Shown here: positions 1 through 7,889 of the stretch, piece by piece
Numbering within the stretch: position 1 is the first letter of the stretch
How the letters are laid out: each line of letters starts with the position of its first letter
DNA from: Romboutsia sp. CE17
Lineage (GTDB): Bacteria > Bacillota > Clostridia > Peptostreptococcales > Peptostreptococcaceae
NCBI RefSeq assembly: GCF_012317385.1
Contig: NZ_CP051144.1
Span: forward strand, 2,170,001-2,234,000
Direction of reading: 5' to 3'
DNA: 64,000 nucleotides
Program-made: the position numbers and the translations under genes
Notes under the pieces: model-generated
What the model was told of the DNA's origin: nothing
The model's database searches: none
Seen by the model: only the letters and a program-made list of their open reading frames with translations

Positions 1-336
1 AGATAAATCAAACTGTTTTTGTACTGGTTTAACCTCAGCATCACTAGTCTTTATAATCTTTGTACTTATACTTTTAACTATATTACTTACTCCACTAGTT
101 GCTTTAAGCGTACCAAATCCAAGTAATACTATCCCTAATGCTAATACACTTAATTTCTTTATATTTACTTTTCCCTTATTAGATCTTTTATTGCTAGAAT
201 ACTTAGATTTTTTTGTTGTACTTCTTTTATTTACAACTTTATTTGATGTAGTTTTTCTAGATGAATAACTTCTATTTGTTTTTTTCTTATTCAAATATGT
301 TACATTATTTTTACCTTTATTATTTCTATAAGACAT
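1..336 (-). CDS. Partial basic membrane-anchored protein (N-terminal 112 residues)
   Basis: The gene runs off the left edge, so only its N-terminus is visible. It starts at the ATG complementary to 334-336, a few bases after an AAGGATGG ribosome binding site. The first ~55 residues are rich in Lys, Arg, Asn, Ser and Thr. They are followed by one hydrophobic stretch (KLSVLALGIVLLGFGTL) that looks like a signal anchor, then a Ser/Lys-rich exported stem. This layout is common in clostridial exported hydrolases and wall proteins, but no catalytic domain lies inside the window and I do not assign a function. It is divergent from the acetylation cassette at 549, with about 210 bp of AT-rich promoter sequence between them. 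Confidence 0.7.
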   Translation of the reverse strand, partial: MSYRNNKGKNNVTYLNKKKTNRSYSSRKTTSNKVVNKRSTTKKSKYSSNKRSNKGKVNIKKLSVLALGIVLLGFGTLKATSGVSNIVKSISTKIIKTSDAEVKPVQKQFDLS

Positions 337-548
337 GTATTACCATCCTTTTACATTTTGTTTATAATATCCCTATTATTAAGTGTTATTTTAACATTCT
401 CGTATGGTTCCTTCAATAATTTTCTAATTTATTTTATTAATAGTATAAGTAAAATACTACTTATATTGTAACATTTTCTTAACCTTTAATTTAGAATATA
501 TAGTAAAATATAATTATGACAAAAGATACGTATTTTGGAGGTAGGTAA

Positions 549-1034
549 ATGAAAAAAGTTTTTTTAGTACTATCTTTAGTTCTAACACTAGGATTAGTTG
601 GATGTTCATCTAAAGGTAGTTCTAACGAGTTCAAAAATGTTTCTGCTTCAGAAGTGGAAAAAGCAGTTAATTCTTCAGATGCCTTAGTTGAACAATCAAT
701 GAGCTTAGATATTAACGATTTTGAATACTTTAATGATGTTAAAGATTCAATTGAAGAAGGTTTCATAATAAGAGCTGCTATGAATGTTTTCCTAGAAGAT
801 GTAATCTTCATAAAAACTTCTGATTCTGAAAATGCAGATAAGGTTTTTGATGCTTTAGAAGGATATAAAAAAGATATGGTTGAAAGACCATTTGGTTCTG
901 GTTATGGAAAAGAAGAAAATGCAACTAGAGCTGCAAACACAATCGTTGAGAAAAAAGGAAACTATGTGTATCTTATAGCTGCTGAAAATGCCGAAGATAT
1001 ACAAAATATTATAATAGATACTATAACAAAATAA
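549..1034 (+). CDS. DUF4358 family lipoprotein
   Basis: This 161-residue protein has a lipoprotein signal peptide: Lys-Lys, a hydrophobic core, and the lipobox LVGC with Cys at about residue 19. The mature part (Ser-rich linker, then a mixed alpha/beta domain with ERPFGSGYGKEENA) resembles DUF4358 proteins. Those are usually encoded beside MBOAT acyltransferases and DHHW proteins in clostridia, and the same pair follows here. Its role is unknown; by context it is probably an extracytoplasmic helper of polysaccharide O-acetylation. A GGAGG site sits 8 bp before the ATG. The next reading frame begins within about 15 bp of the stop, so the three genes look like one operon. Confidence 0.8.
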   Translation: MKKVFLVLSLVLTLGLVGCSSKGSSNEFKNVSASEVEKAVNSSDALVEQSMSLDINDFEYFNDVKDSIEEGFIIRAAMNVFLEDVIFIKTSDSENADKVFDALEGYKKDMVERPFGSGYGKEENATRAANTIVEKKGNYVYLIAAENAEDIQNIIIDTITK

Positions 1035-1048
1035 GGAGATGATTAAAA

Positions 1049-2428
1049 ATTAATGTTTTTAGTAGTATAGCATTTATTTTTTATTTTTTACCCTTAGTAT
1101 TAATCTGTTATTACTTATCTCCCTATAGGCTTAAAAATTTAACTTTACTTATATTTAGTCTAATTTTTTATGCTTGGGGAGAGCCCATATATATATTTAT
1201 AATGATATTCTCTATTTTTTCAGACTATATACATGCAATGATTATAGATAATAATAGAGGTAATATTAAATCTAAATTAGCATTAATTTCTTCAATTGTA
1301 GTAAATTTAAGCTTACTTACATTTTTTAAGTACAGTGATTTTTTAATATCAATTTACAATAATATTTCAAATAACAATCTTCCTTTGTTAAACTTAGCCC
1401 TTCCTATTGGAATTAGTTTTTATACCTTTCAAACAATGTCTTACTCTATAGACGTTTATAAAAATGAAGCCCCTGTTCAAAAAAATATAATCTCTTTAGC
1501 AACATATGTAACTCTATTTCCACAACTAGTAGCTGGACCTATAGTTAGATACTCTGATATTGCTAAAGATTTAAATTATCGTAAACATACTTTTGATAAA
1601 TTTTATGATGGTACATGTAGATTTATAGTTGGGCTTTCTAAGAAGGTTCTTTTAGCTAATAACTTCGGAATTATTTGGTTTAACATAAAGAGTTTATCCT
1701 ATGATAGCTTGTCTATGGGAACAGCTTGGCTTGGTATAATTTGTTTTACACTTCAAATATACTTTGATTTTTCAGGATATTCTGATATGGCTATTGGACT
1801 TGGAAAATTTTTTGGATTTGAGTTTTTAGAAAACTTTAATTATCCATATGTATCAAAATCAATAACTGAATTTTGGAGAAGATGGCATATTTCATTAGGC
1901 ATTTGGTTTAGAGATTATATTTATATACCATTAGGTGGCAATAGATGTAATAAATCAAGATTTTTATTTAATATTCTTGTAGTTTGGTTTTTGACTGGAC
2001 TTTGGCATGGTGCAAGCTTTAACTTTATAATATGGGGACTTTACTTTGGAGTTATATTAATAGTAGAAAAATTATTCTTATTAGAAGTATTAAAATCTAT
2101 ACCTAATATATTTAATCACTTATATGTAATAATTTTAGTATTAATAAGCTTTGTATTATTCGATATAACTGAACTTAATAGTGTATTTGATTACTATAAA
2201 ACAATGTTTAACTTTAATAATGCACTTTTTGATTCTACTTTTTATTATTATCTAATTCCAAATATAGTTTTATTGATAATAGGAATTTTAGCGTCTACTC
2301 CAATTTTCAAAAATATATTTGAAGAATATACTTTATTAAAGTTTATAGTTTTAATGATTGGATTAATACTATCTACTAGTTTTTTAGTAGACTCTACTTT
2401 TAATCCATTTTTATATTTTAGATTTTAA
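1049..2428 (+). CDS. MBOAT family O-acyltransferase (DltB/AlgI-like), start disturbed
   Basis: This polytopic membrane O-acyltransferase would move acyl (usually acetyl) groups across the membrane onto cell-surface glycans. Family signatures are clear: FSGYSDMAIGLGKFFG, EFWRRWHISLGIWFRDY with WRRWHISL, and the catalytic His region FLTGLWHGAS. The first in-frame ATG is at 1202, but the same frame is open back to 1043. The upstream codons encode the usual MBOAT N-terminus (VFSSIAFIFYFLPLVL, then FYAWGEPIY), so a start at 1202 would cut off the first membrane helix. No ATG, GTG or TTG lies at the right place. Either an ATT at 1049 is used (AGGAG at 1034-1038), or one base is missing from the T5 run at 1056-1060, which would restore an ATG at 1053. 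The end is certain; the start is not. Confidence 0.82.
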   Translation: MNVFSSIAFIFYFLPLVLICYYLSPYRLKNLTLLIFSLIFYAWGEPIYIFIMIFSIFSDYIHAMIIDNNRGNIKSKLALISSIVVNLSLLTFFKYSDFLISIYNNISNNNLPLLNLALPIGISFYTFQTMSYSIDVYKNEAPVQKNIISLATYVTLFPQLVAGPIVRYSDIAKDLNYRKHTFDKFYDGTCRFIVGLSKKVLLANNFGIIWFNIKSLSYDSLSMGTAWLGIICFTLQIYFDFSGYSDMAIGLGKFFGFEFLENFNYPYVSKSITEFWRRWHISLGIWFRDYIYIPLGGNRCNKSRFLFNILVVWFLTGLWHGASFNFIIWGLYFGVILIVEKLFLLEVLKSIPNIFNHLYVIILVLISFVLFDITELNSVFDYYKTMFNFNNALFDSTFYYYLIPNIVLLIIGILASTPIFKNIFEEYTLLKFIVLMIGLILSTSFLVDSTFNPFLYFRF

Positions 2429-2443
2429 GGTTCAGGTGATTTT

Positions 2444-3565
2444 ATGAAAAAAAATAGTATACTTAAATTTTTAACAGTATTTCTTTTCTTAGGATTTATA
2501 ATTATATTTCCAATAATAAATATAGTTACACCTGATAAAACAATCAGTACATTAGAAAATAAAATACTAACTCAACTTCCGAAAATTTCAATAGATAAAA
2601 TAAAAACTGGACATTTTATGAAGACATTTGATGAATATACTTCAGACCAATTTCCTTTTAGAGAAAAATTTATATCTATAAAAAATAATTTTAGTTATGT
2701 ACTTGGAAGCAGAGAATTTAGAAATATATATATAACAAAAAATGACAGGCTTTTAGAAAAATTTATTTTTAATACTAAAAATATAGATAAGAATATTTCC
2801 CAGGTAAATAATCTGACAGAAAAATTATACAAAAATTTTAAAATAAAATCTAAGGTTATGATAATCCCTACATCTACTGCATTTTATTATGATGAACTAC
2901 CATCGTATGCAATAAATGATAGTCAAGAAAAAGCATTATCTTATATAGAAAATAAAATTACATCTTTTTACACACCATACAAGGTGTTAAAAGAAAATAA
3001 AGATAAATACATTTACTTTAACAGTGATCATCACTGGACTCAACTAGGTGCAAAATTAGCCTATAATGATCTATACAATAAGAAAAGTAGTACATCTAAT
3101 AGCTATGATAATTTATTTGAAAACTATGTAGAAGTATCAAAAGATTTTTTTGGAACATATTACTCTAAAGCAATACTATCAAATATAAAAAGTGATACAA
3201 TATATGCTTATAAAAATTACAACAACTTTAAAATGAACACAGATTTCACAAAAAACTACAACACCTTATATGGAGAAGAAAAATTAAAAGGTAAAAATAA
3301 ATATCAATACTTCCTTCATGGTGACCCGGCATATGCATTAATAGAAGGAAACCAAAACAAAAAAGAGGAGATCTTAATAATAAAAGACTCCTTCGCACAC
3401 AACTTCATACCATTTTTAACAGAGGACTATAAAAAAATACATGTAATAGACCCACGCTACTACGGTCTAAACCTAGAAAACTACTTAAAAGAAAATCCAA
3501 ATATAAAAGAAGCCTTATTTATAAACAACATCCAAACTCTAAATGATGAAATATTTTATAAATAA
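2444..3565 (+). CDS. DHHW family protein (AlgX/AlgJ-like SGNH fold)
   Basis: This 373-residue protein has an N-terminal signal anchor (residues ~8-28) and an extracytoplasmic domain. The name-giving motif is present as FNSDHHWTQLGA near residue 195, and a second conserved motif, IIKDSFAHNF, appears near residue 310. DHHW proteins pair with MBOAT acyltransferases and are related to the alginate acetylation proteins AlgX/AlgJ. The MBOAT brings the acyl group across and the DHHW partner is thought to place it on the polysaccharide. It starts 15 bp after the MBOAT stop with an AGGTGAT site. It closes the cassette: no further plus-strand gene follows, and the next gene is convergent. Confidence 0.85.
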   Translation: MKKNSILKFLTVFLFLGFIIIFPIINIVTPDKTISTLENKILTQLPKISIDKIKTGHFMKTFDEYTSDQFPFREKFISIKNNFSYVLGSREFRNIYITKNDRLLEKFIFNTKNIDKNISQVNNLTEKLYKNFKIKSKVMIIPTSTAFYYDELPSYAINDSQEKALSYIENKITSFYTPYKVLKENKDKYIYFNSDHHWTQLGAKLAYNDLYNKKSSTSNSYDNLFENYVEVSKDFFGTYYSKAILSNIKSDTIYAYKNYNNFKMNTDFTKNYNTLYGEEKLKGKNKYQYFLHGDPAYALIEGNQNKKEEILIIKDSFAHNFIPFLTEDYKKIHVIDPRYYGLNLENYLKENPNIKEALFINNIQTLNDEIFYK

Positions 3566-3691
3566 AACAAATCACTATCAGTTGCAAGAGAGGAGATGTG
3601 AGAGTGCATCCCACTCCTTCTAAAGGTTGACCAGGAAGGAGATGTGAAAGTGTAGTATTAATACCCTCTCACTCAAAGCTTCTCAGAGAGC

Positions 3692-3770
3692 GTGGGAAAT
3701 GGTAATATTCAGTCCATTTGCAACGCCTTTTGTTGCATGTACTGAATATTACCACTCCCTACTCTCCCAC
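3692..3770. repeat. Nested intergenic palindrome between convergent genes
   Basis: A strong inverted repeat lies between two converging genes. The inner arms are GGTAATATTCAGT (3701-3713) and ACTGAATATTACC (3741-3753). Inside them TTGCAAC (3718-3724) pairs with GTTGCA (3732-3737) around a GCCTTTT loop. Outside, GTGGG (3692-3696) pairs with CCCAC (3766-3770). There is no terminal T-run, so it is not a textbook terminator. Just upstream (about 3590-3660) the motif GGAGATGTGARAGTG appears twice. It could be a bidirectional terminator, a small palindromic repeat element, or an RNA structure. Confidence 0.6.
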
Positions 3771-3776
3771 AACCAA

Positions 3777-4298
3777 CTACCATCCATAATATCCAAGAAT
3801 CTTCACATATCTTCTTTCGCCTTCTTTTAAGCTCAAAGGATAATTTAAAAGATCGGAAGTATGCTGACAAATCAAATAATCAATTAAATACTCCCCTTCT
3901 AAAATAACCTCAGTAACAATCATGTTATGATAAGCTTTTCCTTCGTAAACTAACTGTACAATATCTCCAAGCTCTAATTCATTATAATCTGCATCTCTAG
4001 CAACAATGCCATAATTTTGGCTATTATTTTTATTATTTCCAACTATATATTTATAAAACGGATCTGCGGCTGTCCATGTAGGAGTTCTTTCTTTATCACT
4101 ATACCAATACCATTGTTCTAAAACATGACTTCCTGAATGATCAAAAGGAATATTGCCAGCTTTTATGCACTGAGATATAAAATTTGTACAATCTCCACCC
4201 CAGTCTTCATAGTCTTTATACTCCTTATTTCTTCCAAGAGCCCATTTTTTAGCATATGCTGCAGCAGCTTCTCTGTCATAAGGTTTAAGTTCCTTCAT
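3777..4298 (-). CDS. Amidase_6 (putative amidase domain) protein
   Basis: This 173-residue protein is essentially one domain that resembles the putative amidase domain family (Amidase_6, PF12671). The N-terminal Tyr/Ala-rich helix leads to GGDCTNFISQC, whose Cys is the likely nucleophile. A later AYHNMIVTEV carries the candidate His, and QHTSDLLNYPL follows. These proteins are papain-like Cys/His hydrolases of uncertain substrate, often suggested to act on peptidoglycan or amides. No signal peptide is visible, so it would be cytosolic, spore-associated or non-classically released. The start is supported by GGAGG about 6 bp upstream. It is about 35 bp downstream of the DUF3298 gene and probably co-transcribed with it. 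Confidence 0.75.
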   Translation of the reverse strand: MKELKPYDREAAAAYAKKWALGRNKEYKDYEDWGGDCTNFISQCIKAGNIPFDHSGSHVLEQWYWYSDKERTPTWTAADPFYKYIVGNNKNNSQNYGIVARDADYNELELGDIVQLVYEGKAYHNMIVTEVILEGEYLIDYLICQHTSDLLNYPLSLKEGERRYVKILGYYGW

Positions 4299-4332
4299 TT
4301 AACATTCCTCCAGTTCAATACAACTTATTATT

Positions 4333-4986
4333 CTATTCTAAAACTTCTCTTATAAAGTAGTCGCTAAAATAGTCAACACCATCCTCATACATTATTTTAA
4401 ATTCTAAAATGCTAGATGAATAACTCCCCATTTCATATCCAGAAAGACAAAATACAAGTCCATCTTCTTCAAGATAAAAAGGTTGATCGTCATATATTTC
4501 AATACTATAAATCATATTTATTAGGTCAATTGCATCTACATTTGAGCTCTTATCATAATCTTCTAAAAGTGTTCCTATCTGTATCTTGACTATATTTTTT
4601 AAAAGCGACTTATAATCTATATCACTATTAAAAATGTCTTTAAGCTTTACTTCTTTTTCTAAATCAATATCATAATTATAAGAGTTTATATAACTTATGT
4701 TGTTAATGCCAAGAAATTGACTAAATTCTATTGGAATACTTATTATATTGTTTTTATTAAAAGTAATCATAAATTCAGTCAATATATTCATATATATATC
4801 GCTACTTTCTTCATCTAATATTTTTTTTACAACTTCCTTAAAGCATAGTACATCTTCATATATTTTTTTATTTATATAATTTATAAAATTATTTTCTTTA
4901 TTCAAAAGTCTTATTACTGGATAATTTAAAGAACATATTAAATTAGGTTCTTCTATTTCTAATAATTTTTCTTCAACTACTAACAT
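4333..4986 (-). CDS. DUF3298-like protein without membrane anchor
   Basis: This protein of about 217 residues matches the pattern of DUF3298 domains (the extracytoplasmic domain of RsiV-type proteins). It has NSYNYDIDLEKEVKLKDIF in the middle and FYLEEDGLVFCLSGYEMGSY near the end, followed by the typical LEFKI strand. RsiV binds lysozyme and its relatives occur in many surface proteins, but here there is no anti-sigma segment, transmembrane helix or signal peptide, so sensing across the membrane is unlikely as written. I chose the second ATG (4986) because the AAAGGAGA site leaves about 7 bp there and only 1 bp before the first ATG at 4992. Function unknown; it probably shares an operon with the Amidase_6 gene. 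Confidence 0.7.
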   Translation of the reverse strand: MLVVEEKLLEIEEPNLICSLNYPVIRLLNKENNFINYINKKIYEDVLCFKEVVKKILDEESSDIYMNILTEFMITFNKNNIISIPIEFSQFLGINNISYINSYNYDIDLEKEVKLKDIFNSDIDYKSLLKNIVKIQIGTLLEDYDKSSNVDAIDLINMIYSIEIYDDQPFYLEEDGLVFCLSGYEMGSYSSSILEFKIMYEDGVDYFSDYFIREVLE

Positions 4987-5100
4987 ATGCATTCTCCTTT
5001 TTCTATTTGTATATAATACTTAATATGAAAAGGGTAATGCTTTTGTTAAGCAAAGTTATAATCACATAGAAATATTTTCTTCCTTTTCCGACACTTGTTT

Positions 5101-5140
5101 ATTCAACTATATTGAATAAATTGTCATACTTTAATATAAT
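5101..5140 (+). promoter_or_regulatory. Promoter of the LCP gene with a palindrome over the -35 box
   Basis: The -35 box TTGAAT (5112-5117) is separated by 17 bp from a perfect -10 box TATAAT (5135-5140), about 41 bp before the LCP start. The -35 box is also the right arm of a 6-5-6 inverted repeat, ATTCAA (5101-5106) / TTGAAT (5112-5117), a plausible operator. Confidence 0.6.
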
Positions 5141-5181
5141 TAGAGATATGCTAAATATAAAACAAGAAAGAAGGGATATTT

Positions 5182-6159
5182 TTGTCAAAATTAAAAAAGC
5201 TAGTTATATTCCTGGCCATTTTAGTTATCGCTCTTCCTGCAAGTGCTTTTGGATATGTTTATTATAAGCTGAATTCTATTCATGATTCTAGCATAAATAC
5301 TGAAGCCTTAAGCGATATAAAATATGAAGGTAAAAACGGGGTAACAAATATTTTATTAGTTGGAACGGACGGACGCCCTGGAGAAGAAAGTTCAAGATCT
5401 GATTCAATGATGATCCTTACAGTAGATGATGTAAATAAAAGCCTTAAACTTACATCATTAGCACGTGATAGCTATGTTGATATTCCTGGGCACGGATACC
5501 AAAAGTTAACCCACGCTTATGCTTATGGACAAGCAAATTTATTAATAGAAACTATAGAAGATAATTTCGAAATAGATATTCATAATTATGTTGTTGTTGA
5601 TTTCTACTCATTCATGGATATTGTAGATTCTTTAGGAGGAGTTACCGTTACAGTCCAAGAATCTGAATTAGAGGAAGTTAATAAATTCATACCAGAGACA
5701 TATAAATGGGATGATAATCCGGAAAAAGGAGATATACAATATATAGAATCTGCAGGTAAACAGAAGCTAAATGGATATCAAGCATTATCATTCTCTCGTA
5801 TAAGAAAAAATGATAGCGCAATGGAGAGGGATAGAAGGCAAAGAGAAGTTATCCAAGGACTACTTAGTTCTGTAAAATCATTACCTATTTCTAAATATCC
5901 AGGATTGATTGATACAGTTCTACCTTATGTAAAAACTAATATGAAACCTTCTCAAATATTAGGTTTAGGTTCTACAGTATTAAGCCTTGGAAATATAAAT
6001 ATAAAACAAATAGAATTTCCTATAGATGATGATATTCATAGTAAAGGTGGTAAATATGGAGATGCAGGATGGGTACTTAGATTCGAAAAAGATACCTTAC
6101 CATTGTTACATGACTTTATTTATAATGATATCTTACCTAAAGATAATGATAAGTTTTAA
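5182..6159 (+). CDS. LytR-CpsA-Psr (LCP) family glycopolymer ligase
   Basis: LCP enzymes transfer undecaprenyl-pyrophosphate-linked glycopolymers (teichoic acids, capsules) onto peptidoglycan outside the membrane. This 325-residue protein has one N-terminal transmembrane anchor (~5-27) and an LCP domain (~55-270). Visible motifs are GTDGRPG and RSDSMMILTVD (pyrophosphate and metal binding), LARDSYVDIPG, and SFSRIRKNDSAMERDRRQRE with the conserved Arg cluster. Translation starts at a TTG preceded by AAGAAAGAAGGG. A bidirectional hairpin terminator follows. It is monocistronic and on the opposite strand to the glycopolymer operons. A second LCP is encoded at 28815-29729; either could ligate either of the two polymers made in this region. 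Confidence 0.92.
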   Translation: MSKLKKLVIFLAILVIALPASAFGYVYYKLNSIHDSSINTEALSDIKYEGKNGVTNILLVGTDGRPGEESSRSDSMMILTVDDVNKSLKLTSLARDSYVDIPGHGYQKLTHAYAYGQANLLIETIEDNFEIDIHNYVVVDFYSFMDIVDSLGGVTVTVQESELEEVNKFIPETYKWDDNPEKGDIQYIESAGKQKLNGYQALSFSRIRKNDSAMERDRRQREVIQGLLSSVKSLPISKYPGLIDTVLPYVKTNMKPSQILGLGSTVLSLGNINIKQIEFPIDDDIHSKGGKYGDAGWVLRFEKDTLPLLHDFIYNDILPKDNDKF

Positions 6160-6224
6160 TTAAATTAAAACATAATTAATAATATATGATATGGGTGATT
6201 TATATAAATTAAAATATCCTAAAT

Positions 6225-6266
6225 AAAAATAGGATGATTTCATTTTATAGAAATCATCCTATTTTT
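6225..6266. terminator. Bidirectional intrinsic terminator
   Basis: A 17-bp stem, AAAAATAGGATGATTTC with its exact complement around an 8-base loop, has A and T runs on both sides. It ends the LCP gene on the plus strand and the NlpC/P60 gene on the minus strand. Confidence 0.85.
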
Positions 6267-6331
6267 ATTTTTTATACTTAAAATTAATTTAATTCATATA
6301 ATAAGTCATACTTTATTTAATATTGTCTAGT

Positions 6332-7771
6332 TTACTCAACAATTCTTCTTGCTGTAACATATCTACTAGAGTAATATGATGAATTTATGCTTGTAGTCTT
6401 AACTACATCACCTGGTTTTGTAGAGTGTATCATATTACCGCCACCTATGTATATACCAACATGGCTTATACCTTGTCCATTAGTATTAAAGAATACTAAA
6501 TCTCCAGGTTTTAAATTACTTTTACTTACTGCCCTACCTACTGTAGCTTGAGCTTTTGATGTTCTTGGTAATGTTACTCCTGCTCCATTTTTATAAGCAT
6601 AATAAGTTAGCCCTGAACAGTCAAATGAATTAGGTCCTTCTGCTCCCCATCCATATGGCTTTCCTAATTGGTCTTTTGCTATATTTATTACACGTTGTAT
6701 CTTAGAGGAATTTGTTGACTCTGATGATTGTTCATTGCCAGATGCATTGCTAGAGTTTATAACATTTATATAGCTAGAACTTGCCCAACCTATAGTTCCA
6801 TTTCCTATTTTTACTTTATACCATCCACTAGTTGAGTCCAAAATTTCTACATACTCATTTGAGTATACTTGTGCTATTACTTTATAACTTGTAGATGCTC
6901 CACTTCTAATATTTAAAGAACTAACTGGCTTTACTTGACCGACTTTAAAGTTTGTCTTAGAATCCATTTTTCCATTATTATCAAATCTGTACCAAACTCC
7001 ATTTACCTTAAGTATTTCATTATTAGCCATCTTTCCGCCTGACTTTAACCAATACCAAGAACCTCTATGCTTAACCCATTCATTAGAAGACATTTTTCCA
7101 TCAGACTCAAGCCAGTACCATTCACCTTTGTCTTTTATCCATTCATCAGTAGACATTTTTCCACTTAATTTTAGCCAGTACCAATATCCTTTATGCTTAA
7201 CCCATTCTTCACTATACATAGCTCCGCTTTGCTTAAAGCAATACCAATAACCATTCTCTTTTATCCATTCATTTGATGCCATTCTTCCGCTAGATTTTAG
7301 CCAGTACCATGTTCCATTAAGGTTTAACCATTCATTTGATGCCATCTTCCCATCAGATTTTAGCCAATACCACGATTCTCCATCTTTTAGCCAACCAGTG
7401 GCTTTAGTACCATTTTTATAGTAGTACCAAGTATCTGCCTCTTGAACCCATCCATTTTTTTCTTTATATTCATCTATTCCAATTTGAGCATTATTTTTAT
7501 TCTCAACAGATTGATCGCTTACAACCTCTTGTTCAACTTCATTTATAGTTACTTCTTCTACTATTCTGCTGAACTCTTCTAAGTTTTCTACCTTATCTAT
7601 TTCTGGTTCCTTATATATCGTTTGATTTTCATCCAAATTTTCTGTTTGATTTAAGTTTTCTGCACTAACTTTATCAACGTTAGCTATTAAAGATACCGAT
7701 CCTGCCATAGCAATAGCTGTTACTACTTTAGGAATTTGTTTAGTACAAGTACTTTGCAACTTATATCTCAT
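6332..7771 (-). CDS. Choline-binding-repeat NlpC/P60 peptidoglycan hydrolase with SH3b domain
   Basis: This secreted 479-residue wall hydrolase has a long signal peptide (~1-37), an acidic linker, and then about eight CW-type repeats of ~20 residues (~105-275; pattern W-hydrophobic-K-x-x-GxWYWLKxxGKM). An SH3b domain follows (~283-340; NIRSGASTSYKVIAQV), then a C-terminal NlpC/P60 domain (~360-479). The catalytic Cys is in SFDCSGLTYY, the His in SHVGIYIGGG, and the third polar residue is the His of MIHSTKPGD. NlpC/P60 enzymes cut D-Glu/meso-DAP type stem-peptide bonds. The repeats contain the aromatic residues expected for choline binding, which suits the neighbouring phosphocholine genes. 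Start ATG after AGGGAG. Monocistronic, with its own terminator. Confidence 0.93.
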   Translation of the reverse strand: MRYKLQSTCTKQIPKVVTAIAMAGSVSLIANVDKVSAENLNQTENLDENQTIYKEPEIDKVENLEEFSRIVEEVTINEVEQEVVSDQSVENKNNAQIGIDEYKEKNGWVQEADTWYYYKNGTKATGWLKDGESWYWLKSDGKMASNEWLNLNGTWYWLKSSGRMASNEWIKENGYWYCFKQSGAMYSEEWVKHKGYWYWLKLSGKMSTDEWIKDKGEWYWLESDGKMSSNEWVKHRGSWYWLKSGGKMANNEILKVNGVWYRFDNNGKMDSKTNFKVGQVKPVSSLNIRSGASTSYKVIAQVYSNEYVEILDSTSGWYKVKIGNGTIGWASSSYINVINSSNASGNEQSSESTNSSKIQRVINIAKDQLGKPYGWGAEGPNSFDCSGLTYYAYKNGAGVTLPRTSKAQATVGRAVSKSNLKPGDLVFFNTNGQGISHVGIYIGGGNMIHSTKPGDVVKTTSINSSYYSSRYVTARRIVE

Positions 7772-7889
7772 ATATAAATCTCCCTTATTTTATTTCATTT
7801 TTATATTTAAGTTAGTAATTTTCATGCATTAATTTATATTTTACCATAATTGAACATTTTTCTCAATTTTTATATATTCTATTTAATAT

